The notes under the pieces: generated by a model | Seen by the model: the letters and a program-made list of their open reading frames with translations, nothing else | The model's database searches: none | What the model was told of the DNA's origin: nothing | In this document: one piece after another, positions 1 to 4,553 of the stretch | Layout: every line of letters begins with the position of its first letter | Position numbering within the stretch: position 1 is the first letter of the stretch | Source of the DNA: an uncultured Altererythrobacter sp. | GTDB lineage: Bacteria; Pseudomonadota; Alphaproteobacteria; Sphingomonadales; Sphingomonadaceae | Direction of reading: 5' to 3' | NCBI GenBank assembly: GCA_938009055.1 | Contig: CALLIO010000289.1 | Location: forward strand, 1-5,432 | DNA length: 5,432 nucleotides | Translations under genes and position numbers: made by a program

Positions 1-17
1 CTGGGCTTTGAAGCGAG

Positions 18-118
18 AGCGAATGGTGGACAGGATAGGATTCGAACCTATGTACGCTTGCGCGGGCAGATTTACAGTCTGCTGCCTTTAACCACTCGGC
101 CACCTGTCCACATTCGCT
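18..118 (-). repeat. Inverted repeat extending the tRNA-Tyr acceptor stem
   Basis: The 16 bases at 103-118 are complementary to 18-34 apart from one extra G at 25. The arms are therefore the 7-bp acceptor stem plus a further 9 bp made from leader, discriminator, CCA and trailer. In the minus-strand precursor the leader AGCGAAUGU would pair with ACCAUUCGCU, leaving one C of the CCA bulged. The pairing is seen directly. Whether it forms in the cell, or matters for RNase P and 3' processing, is unknown. Confidence 0.7.
24..109 (-). tRNA. tRNA-Tyr (anticodon GUA), CCA encoded
   Basis: Read on the minus strand this is an 86-nt class II tRNA. The acceptor arms GGACAGG (103-109) and CCTGTCC (28-34) pair perfectly. 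The D-arm contains GCC-GAGTGGTTAAA-GGC. The anticodon stem GCAGA/TCTGC closes the loop CTGTAAA, which places GTA at 73-75, the tyrosine anticodon. A long variable arm (CGC-GCAA-GCG) is present, as expected for bacterial tRNA-Tyr. The T-arm is ATAGG-TTCGAAT-CCTAT. The discriminator A is at 27 and the 3' CCA is genomically encoded (24-26). The gene reads leftward, away from rlmB, and nothing that looks like a terminator is visible in the 23 bases left before the window edge. I could not identify a convincing promoter in 110-232; TTATGC at 135-140 is a possible -10 but has no matching -35. Confidence 0.97.
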
Positions 119-247
119 ATGCAGGAAAACGCGGGCATAAGTTGCTCGCGAGATGCCGAGAGGCGCCCCTTTGGCGAAGCGGCGCTTGCCTGTCAATGGG
201 GCGACTGGCAGGAGAGCCCAAACTAAACGCAAGTGAGTGAGCAGATA

Positions 248-1048
248 ATGGCAAAGGGCGAACGCAAACGCGCTCTCAGAGGTAGAGCAGGCCGAATGAA
301 AGGCGGTCGCGGTTCAGGTCGCGGCGCGCCCGGTCATACCCGGCTGTGGGGACGGCATGCGGTCGAGGCTGCGCTCAAAAATCCAGCGCGCCAGCACCGC
401 AAATTATGGGCAACGCGCGATGGCGTTGCTGCGCTTGATGGCGACCTTCCGCCCGATTTCAATGTCGAATATGCCGATGTTGCCGATCTGGCGCGATTGG
501 TCGCGAAGGACGCCCCGCACCAAGGTTTGGTCCTCGAATGCGAGCCGCTGCCCGACCAGTTTCTCAACGATTATCTCAGCAGCGATCCCGCCAACCCAAT
601 CGTTGTGCTGGATCAAGTCACTGACCCGCACAATGTCGGCGCCATCCTGCGATCATGTGCTGCCTTTGGTGCAGCAGCGCTTGTGACACAGGACCGCCAT
701 GCCCCGCCCGAAGGCGGCGTGCTCGGCAAGTCTGCTTCCGGAGCGCTGGAAACCGTGCCGTGGGTGCGCGTCGTCAACCTCGCCCGAGCTTTGGAAGAGA
801 TGGCAGAGGCAGGCTATTGGCGCATTGGTCTTACCGGCGCAGCTGACACCGATCTGGCTGAAGCGCTTCCCACAGGTAAAACCGCATTGGTTCTGGGCGC
901 AGAAGGGGATGGCATGCGCCACAATATTGAGACGCATTGCGATGCTTTGGCAAAGCTGCCCATTTCAAGCGCGATCGAGAGTTTGAACGTCAGCAATGCA
1001 GCTGCGATTGCGCTCTATGCCACCCGCACACGGCCGCAATTGGACTAA
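248..1048 (+). CDS. rlmB: 23S rRNA (guanosine-2'-O-)-methyltransferase, RlmB/TrmH (SpoU) family
   Basis: A SpoU-class SAM-dependent enzyme; the closest known role is 2'-O-methylation of a 23S rRNA peptidyl-transferase-loop guanosine (G2251 in E. coli) in the cytoplasm. Counting from the ATG at 248 (266 aa), residues about 33-105 look like the SpoU substrate-binding domain (begins LWGRHAVEAAL). Residues about 116-257 form the knotted SPOUT methyltransferase domain. Motif 1 is DPHNVGAILRSC with Asn129 and Arg135; motif 2 is LVLGAEGDGMR (214-224); motif 3 is SLNVSNAA (245-252). These are the expected catalytic and cofactor-binding motifs. The first 30 residues are Lys/Arg/Gly rich and probably disordered. 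Start choice: an in-frame GTG at 233 gives 271 aa, but its nearest purine-rich site (GGAGAG, 211-216) is 16 bases away, whereas the ATG has GAGTGAG (235-241) six bases upstream. I favour 248 moderately. The exact rRNA target cannot be proved from sequence alone. Confidence 0.93.
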   Translation: MAKGERKRALRGRAGRMKGGRGSGRGAPGHTRLWGRHAVEAALKNPARQHRKLWATRDGVAALDGDLPPDFNVEYADVADLARLVAKDAPHQGLVLECEPLPDQFLNDYLSSDPANPIVVLDQVTDPHNVGAILRSCAAFGAAALVTQDRHAPPEGGVLGKSASGALETVPWVRVVNLARALEEMAEAGYWRIGLTGAADTDLAEALPTGKTALVLGAEGDGMRHNIETHCDALAKLPISSAIESLNVSNAAAIALYATRTRPQLD

Positions 1049-1085
1049 TCCGCCCAGAGCCGTTCTCGCCCAAATGTCCAAGAAA

Positions 1086-1118
1086 AAGGGCCTCACCAGT
1101 TCGAACCGGCAGGCCCTT
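1086..1118 (-). terminator. Intrinsic terminator of hup, possibly also serving convergent rlmB
   Basis: AAGGGCCT (1086-1093) and AGGCCCTT (1111-1118) form a perfect 8-bp stem, with a smaller inner stem around the palindrome GTTCGAAC. On the minus strand the hairpin is followed by CCCTTTTTCTT, a good U-tract, and it lies 30 bases past the hup stop codon. On the plus strand the downstream tract is weaker (CCCTTGTTCG), but the position 38 bases after the rlmB stop would let it stop that transcript too. It is the only strong hairpin in the 99-bp gap between the convergent genes. Confidence 0.88.
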
Positions 1119-1147
1119 GTTCGATAATCACAAATGGTTTGTAGCGC

Positions 1148-1420
1148 TTAATTCACCGAGTCTTTCAAACCCTTGCCCGCTTTAAACTTGGGCTGGTTTG
1201 ACGCCTTGATCGTCATCGGCTCGCCAGTGCGGGGATTACGGCCTGTCGACGCCTTGCGTTTGGTGACAGAGAAGGTGCCAAAGCCGACCAGCCGAACCTC
1301 GTCACCGCTCGACAGAGCTTTGGTGATGGAATCAAAAACGCCCTCAACCGCGCTTGCCGCATCGTTTTTTGAAAGACCACTAGAGCCAGCGACTGCGCTG
1401 ATCAGATCGTTTTTGTTCAT
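1148..1420 (-). CDS. hup: HU-family DNA-binding protein
   Basis: A 90-residue protein of the normal HU length. It binds and bends DNA with little sequence preference as a dimer and helps compact the nucleoid. The N-terminal helices (MNKNDLISAVA, about residues 1-40) form the dimer core. The HU/IHF signature runs from VGFGTF (45-50) to GRNPRTGEP (60-68), with the tip-of-arm Pro63 that intercalates DNA in this family. The C-terminus PKFKAGKGLKDSVN is also typical. HU rather than IHF is inferred from overall similarity to HU-beta-type proteins and from its position directly downstream of lon, as for hupB in E. coli. The ATG at 1418-1420 is preceded by a strong GAGGGGGG nine bases away. The gene is 270 bp from the lon stop and ends 30 bases before a good terminator, so an own promoter is likely. 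Confidence 0.97.
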   Translation of the reverse strand: MNKNDLISAVAGSSGLSKNDAASAVEGVFDSITKALSSGDEVRLVGFGTFSVTKRKASTGRNPRTGEPMTIKASNQPKFKAGKGLKDSVN

Positions 1421-1429
1421 ATTGTAGAA

Positions 1430-1437
1430 CCCCCCTC
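1430..1437 (-). promoter_or_regulatory. Ribosome binding site of hup
   Basis: The minus strand reads GAGGGGGG with nine bases before the ATG at 1418-1420. This is the strongest Shine-Dalgarno-like element in the window, consistent with high expression of an abundant nucleoid protein. It fixes the hup start. Confidence 0.75.
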
Positions 1438-1439
1438 GG

Positions 1440-1465
1440 AAAAAATGCCGCTGGCTAAGCCGGCA
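1440..1465 (-). promoter_or_regulatory. Terminator-like hairpin plus U-tract in the hup leader
   Basis: On the minus strand, TGCC pairs with GGCA, an inner GGC-TTA-GCC stem stacks on it, and AGC is left as a bulge (alternatively a simple TGCCG/CGGCA stem). Six T residues follow (1445-1440). The element ends two bases before the hup Shine-Dalgarno sequence. It could be a weak terminator limiting read-through from lon, an attenuator, or a 5'-end mRNA hairpin. The stem is short and interrupted, so function is uncertain. Confidence 0.4.
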
Positions 1466-1519
1466 AAATTGAATTTTAAATCACCACGATGCGAAGGGCC
1501 GAATTGACATTTTTTTACC

Positions 1520-1533
1520 CTCTTGTTCAAGAG
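1520..1533. repeat. 14-bp palindrome upstream of hup
   Basis: CTCTTG (1520-1525) and CAAGAG (1528-1533) are perfect inverted arms around TT. A run of T residues lies just to the left (1510-1516 on the plus strand). On the minus strand the palindrome contains TTGAAC, a plausible -35 for hup, so a dimeric regulator binding here could overlap the promoter. No regulator can be named. Confidence 0.4.
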
Positions 1534-1540
1534 TAAATAG

Positions 1541-1575
1541 TGCTGAAAAGCCCTCAAAACGGAGATTTTTCAGCA
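1541..1575. repeat. 9-bp inverted repeat between lon and hup
   Basis: TGCTGAAAA (1541-1549) and TTTTCAGCA (1567-1575) are perfectly complementary across a 17-base loop that may hold a small CTC/GAG stem. It lies about 115 bases past the lon stop. No U-tract follows on either strand, so it is not a standard intrinsic terminator. It may be the structured 3' end of the lon transcript or a protein site. Confidence 0.4.
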
Positions 1576-1626
1576 TTGCCGGACAATTTGGCGAGCAGAC
1601 AGGCAAGTCCAATGCGAATCTCGCTC

Positions 1627-1692
1627 AGTTTCGTTTACTGCAACTGATGCGCTCTATTTCCGAGTCGCTGCGCTGCACAATGCAACGAAACT
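1627..1692 (-). repeat. 9-bp inverted repeat spanning the lon stop codon
   Basis: AGTTTCGTT (1627-1635) and AACGAAACT (1684-1692) are perfectly complementary and 48 bases apart. The right arm includes two of the three bases of the lon TAG codon (1691-1693). The enclosed segment has further self-complementary words (TGCA, GCGC), so a branched structure at the end of the lon message is possible. Confidence 0.35.
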
Positions 1693-4084
1693 AATGCGCT
1701 GTTGGGCCGCCTTCGCTTGGCAAGGCTGGAACTGGCTGGCTCGCCAGATCATCCGCCTCTGACCATTCGATTGGCTTTGGCTGGCTAACCAAAGCATGTT
1801 CGAGCACAGTGTCGACATGGGCAACGGGAATAATCTCGAGGCCGTCTTTCACATTCTGCGGAATTTCGACCAGATCCTTGACGTTTTCTTCAGGGATAAG
1901 AACCGTTTTGATCCCGCCGCGCAAGGCCGCCAAGAGCTTTTCCTTAAGGCCGCCAATGGCGAGCACACGCCCACGCAAAGTCACCTCGCCTGTCATGGCA
2001 ATATCGGGCCGCACTGCAATGCCTGATAAGGTCGAGACGATCGAGGTGACCATGCCGATGCCAGCGCTCGGCCCATCTTTGGGCACTGCGCCTTCGGGCA
2101 GGTGGATATGGATATTCTTGCGCTGGAAGATGCTCGGCTTAATCCCATATGCCGGTGCGCGTGACTTCACAAAGCTGAAGGCGGCAGAGATACTCTCGCT
2201 CATCACATCGCCCAGCTTACCGGTTGCTTTGGCCTCGCCCTTGCCCGGCGTCGTAACGCTCTCGATATTGAGCAATTCTCCACCGACAGATGTCCATGCC
2301 AGACCCGTGACCGCACCGATCTGCGCTTCTTCTTCGGATACGCCGTGCTTGAACTTGCGCACGCCCGAAAAGTCGCCCAGATTTTCAGGCGTGATGGTGA
2401 TGCTCTTTGCATCGGCCTCAAGTATCTTGCGCAAGCTTTTGCGCGCTAACTTGGCAATCTCGCGCTCCAATGTGCGCACACCGGCTTCGCGTGTGTAATA
2501 GCGGATAAGATCGCGCAGGCCGTCTTCGCTGAGAGCAAACTCGCCCTTCTTCAACCCATGGTCGCTAACCACTTTGGGGAGCAGGTGACGGGTCGCAATC
2601 TCGACCTTTTCATCCTCGGTATAGCCTTCCAGCCGGATGATCTCCATCCGGTCGAGCAGCGGCTGCGGCAGATCGAGCGAGTTCGCTGTCGTCACAAACA
2701 TGATGTCCGACAGATCGAGATCAAGCTCGAGATAATGGTCTTGGAATTTGTTGTTCTGCTCAGGATCGAGAACCTCGAGCAAAGCCGAGGCGGGATCGCC
2801 GCGGAAATCCTGGCCAAGCTTGTCAATCTCGTCGAGCAGGAACAGCGGATTGCTGCTTCCAGCCTTCTTCAAATTGCTGACAATCTTGCCCGGCATCGAG
2901 CCGATATAGGTGCGCCGGTGGCCGCGGATTTCCGCTTCATCGCGCACGCCGCCCAGCGACTGGCGCACAAATTCGCGCCCGGTTGCCTTCGCAATAGATT
3001 TACCCAGCGATGTCTTGCCGACACCGGGCGGACCAACGAGGCACAGGATCGGGCCTTTTAGCTTGTTGGTGCGCGCCTGAACCGCGAGATATTCGATGAT
3101 CCGGTCTTTGACTTTCTCAAGACCATAGTGATCGGCATCCAGCACCTCTTGTGCTTTACCGATGTCTTTCTTTAGCCGCGATTTCTTGCCCCATGGCAAG
3201 CCCAGCAACACATCGAGATAATTGCGCACGACAGTCGCCTCTGCGCTCATTGGCTGCATGCCTTTGAGCTTTTTAAGCTCGCTATCGGCCTTGGTCTTGC
3301 CCTCTTTGGAGAGTTTGGTTTCTTCAATCTTCTTGGTCAGCTCGGCCAGCTCATCGCCTTCTTCGCCGTCACCGCCGCCCAGTTCGGACTGGATCGCCTT
3401 CAATTGTTCATTGAGGTAATATTCGCGTTGGGTCTTTTCCATCTGGCGCTTCACGCGGCCACGGATCTTGCGTTCAACCTGCAGGACGGACAGCTCGCCA
3501 TCCATAAAAGACAGCACCATTTCCAGCCGTTTCAGCGGGCTTGCCTCGCTCAGCAAGGCCTGCTTGTCGGCAACTTTGACGCTGATCGCACCGGCGATTG
3601 TATCGGCCAGCTCACCCGCATCATCTACATCGCCAAGATCGGTGGACGCTTCTTCGCCCAGCTTCTTGTTGAGCTTTGCATATTCGCCAAATTGCTCGGT
3701 CACTTGACGCATAAGCGCGGTGACTTCGCTACCGGCCACCGTCTCTGGCTCGATCACTTGGACCTGCGCCAAAGTGTAATCATCCTGATCGCGCAGGCTT
3801 TCTAGCGAAGCGCGCTCCTTACCCTCGACCAAAACGCGCACAGTGCCATCGGGCAGTTTGAGCAATTGCACCACATGGGCAATCACGCCCAGATCATAAA
3901 GGTCATCCCCTTCTGGATCATCGCAGCCCGGATCAAGCTGGGCGAGCAGAAAGATGTCCTTGCTCGCTTCCATCGCCGCTTCGAGCGCAGCAACAGACTT
4001 ATCGCGCCCTACGAACAGTGGCACGACCATACCGGGAAACACGACAATGTCGCGCAAGGGGAGAAGAGGGAAATGCTGTGTCAT
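1691..4084 (-). CDS. lon: ATP-dependent protease Lon (LonA type, EC 3.4.21.53)
   Basis: A full-length 797-residue LonA; the E. coli enzyme has 784. It is a cytoplasmic homohexamer that unfolds and degrades misfolded and specific regulatory proteins using ATP. The N-terminal LON substrate-binding domain starts at once (FPLLPLRDIVVFPGMVVPL, residues 5-23) and runs to about 200. A charged helical, probably coiled-coil stretch follows (about 200-280). The AAA+ module has Walker A GPPGVGKT (351-358), Walker B LFLLDEID (414-421), sensor-1 Asn468 (TTAN), a likely arginine finger Arg479 and sensor-2 Arg537 (GVRTLER). The protease domain has catalytic Ser673 in PKDGPSAGIGM and Lys716 in GGLKEKLLAA, 43 residues apart as in E. 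coli Lon. All active-site residues are intact. The last 30 or so residues form a Pro/Ser/Glu-rich tail. The ATG at 4082-4084 has only a weak GGA (4094-4096) upstream. ybaB lies 126 bp upstream and hup downstream. Confidence 0.98.
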   Translation of the reverse strand: MTQHFPLLPLRDIVVFPGMVVPLFVGRDKSVAALEAAMEASKDIFLLAQLDPGCDDPEGDDLYDLGVIAHVVQLLKLPDGTVRVLVEGKERASLESLRDQDDYTLAQVQVIEPETVAGSEVTALMRQVTEQFGEYAKLNKKLGEEASTDLGDVDDAGELADTIAGAISVKVADKQALLSEASPLKRLEMVLSFMDGELSVLQVERKIRGRVKRQMEKTQREYYLNEQLKAIQSELGGGDGEEGDELAELTKKIEETKLSKEGKTKADSELKKLKGMQPMSAEATVVRNYLDVLLGLPWGKKSRLKKDIGKAQEVLDADHYGLEKVKDRIIEYLAVQARTNKLKGPILCLVGPPGVGKTSLGKSIAKATGREFVRQSLGGVRDEAEIRGHRRTYIGSMPGKIVSNLKKAGSSNPLFLLDEIDKLGQDFRGDPASALLEVLDPEQNNKFQDHYLELDLDLSDIMFVTTANSLDLPQPLLDRMEIIRLEGYTEDEKVEIATRHLLPKVVSDHGLKKGEFALSEDGLRDLIRYYTREAGVRTLEREIAKLARKSLRKILEADAKSITITPENLGDFSGVRKFKHGVSEEEAQIGAVTGLAWTSVGGELLNIESVTTPGKGEAKATGKLGDVMSESISAAFSFVKSRAPAYGIKPSIFQRKNIHIHLPEGAVPKDGPSAGIGMVTSIVSTLSGIAVRPDIAMTGEVTLRGRVLAIGGLKEKLLAALRGGIKTVLIPEENVKDLVEIPQNVKDGLEIIPVAHVDTVLEHALVSQPKPIEWSEADDLASQPVPALPSEGGPTAH

Positions 4085-4128
4085 TCAATAATGTCCATGC
4101 ACGCCGTTGGGACGCGCCCTTGCGTTGG

Positions 4129-4157
4129 ATATGGGAAGCCGACCTGCTGCTCGCAAT
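4129..4157 (-). promoter_or_regulatory. Candidate heat-shock (RpoH-type) promoter of lon
   Basis: On the minus strand, ATTGCGA (4151-4157) is followed by a 14-base spacer and TCCCATAT (4129-4136). This resembles the sigma-32 pattern CTTGAAA-N(11-16)-CCCCATnT, with a good -10 and a partial -35. Transcription would begin near 4122, giving a leader of about 37 bases before the lon ATG. lon is a heat-shock gene in many bacteria, which supports the guess. The match was made by eye and the -35 is imperfect. Confidence 0.38.
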
Positions 4158-4178
4158 CCCCTAAACAGCATCGCTTGT

Positions 4179-4201
4179 GGATGAGGGGTGAATACTCATC
4201 C
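4179..4201 (-). repeat. Hairpin between ybaB and lon
   Basis: GGATGAG (4179-4185) and CTCATCC (4195-4201) form a 7-bp stem with a nine-base loop, beginning ten bases past the ybaB stop codon in the direction of transcription. The minus strand continues with ACAAGC, not a U-tract, so this is at best a weak or Rho-assisted terminator, or a transcript-end stabiliser for the dnaX-ybaB message. Confidence 0.4.
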
Positions 4202-4210
4202 CGTCGGCGC

Positions 4211-4552
4211 TTATTCCATGCCGGGAAGCTTGAATCCGGGAGGCAGGCCCATGCCGCCCTGCACTTTTTGCATTTCGTCGTTGGAGACCCGGTCCGCCTT
4301 GTCGCGAGCATCGTTAAAAGCCGCCGTCACAAGGTCTTCGACCATCTGCTTTTCTTCCGGCTTCATCAGGCTTTCATCAATCGAAACGCCCAAAATCCGA
4401 CCCTTGGCGCTGGCGCGGACTTTGACCATGCCGCCGCCCGATTGGCCTTCAACCTCGATATCGTCGAGCTTGGCCTGCATATCGTTCATTTGGCTCTGAA
4501 TGGTCTCGGCAGCTTTTTGCGCGGCCTGGATCATCTCTTCCATCGATTTCAT
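4211..4552 (-). CDS. ybaB: YbaB/EbfC family nucleoid-associated protein
   Basis: A small DNA-binding protein of 113 residues; family members are about 105-115 long and form dimers that bind DNA as part of the nucleoid. The first third is a long amphipathic helix (MKSMEEMIQAAQKAAETIQ and on). The conserved middle reads EVEGQSGGGMVKVRASAKGRI, a strand pair, followed by DESLMKPEEKQMVEDLVTAAFNDA. The C-terminus GGMGLPPGFKLPGM is the usual YbaB ending. The start at 4550-4552 is supported by GGAG (4561-4564) eight bases upstream. A longer frame from 4606 would overlap dnaX by about 50 bases and add an unconserved N-terminus, so I reject it. The start is one base after the dnaX stop, so translation of the two is probably coupled. 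The family often neighbours dnaX and recR, linking it loosely to replication and repair; the precise role is not established. Confidence 0.95.
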   Translation of the reverse strand: MKSMEEMIQAAQKAAETIQSQMNDMQAKLDDIEVEGQSGGGMVKVRASAKGRILGVSIDESLMKPEEKQMVEDLVTAAFNDARDKADRVSNDEMQKVQGGMGLPPGFKLPGME

Positions 4553-4553
4553 T

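Larger units (their letters stand above)
1421..1690. other. lon-hup intergenic region, no gene
   Basis: This 270-bp gap has no open frame with a start, a ribosome site and a recognisable product on either strand. It contains AT-rich stretches (1465-1482 and 1504-1517) and several inverted repeats, listed separately. A hup promoter is expected here, but I found no convincing paired -35/-10. The best minus-strand fragments are TTGAAC (1525-1530) as a -35 with only a poor -10 (TCAATT) 17 bases on, and TAAAAT (1473-1478) as a -10 without a matching -35. TTGACA at 1504-1509 is on the plus strand and has no gene or good -10 after it. Confidence 0.6.

Noticed and set aside
191..196. TTGACA on the minus strand as the tRNA-Tyr promoter -35
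   Set aside because: The position 17 bases downstream is GC-rich with no -10 likeness, and the site is more than 80 bases from the mature 5' end.
58..240. Plus-strand frame starting inside the tRNA gene
   Set aside because: It begins within tRNA-Tyr, has no ribosome site and encodes no recognisable protein.
1097..1109. GTTCGAAC sequence resembling a tRNA T-loop, considered as a tRNA remnant or attachment site
   Set aside because: No acceptor, anticodon or D-arm surrounds it; it is the loop of the rlmB/hup terminator hairpin.
1173..1427. Plus-strand frame covering almost all of hup
   Set aside because: The minus-strand HU protein is unmistakable, with a strong ribosome site and terminator; the opposite frame is a by-product of its codons.
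1504..1509. Consensus TTGACA on the plus strand as a promoter -35
   Set aside because: No acceptable -10 lies 16-18 bases downstream and no plus-strand gene follows; it would only run antisense into lon.
1809..2498. Plus-strand frame of about 230 codons antisense to the lon protease region
   Set aside because: The Ser/Pro/Arg-rich translation is typical of an antisense shadow, and the lon frame here carries intact catalytic residues.
2558..3061. Plus-strand frame antisense to the Lon AAA+ domain
   Set aside because: It overlaps Walker A and Walker B coding sequence on the other strand and has no family resemblance.
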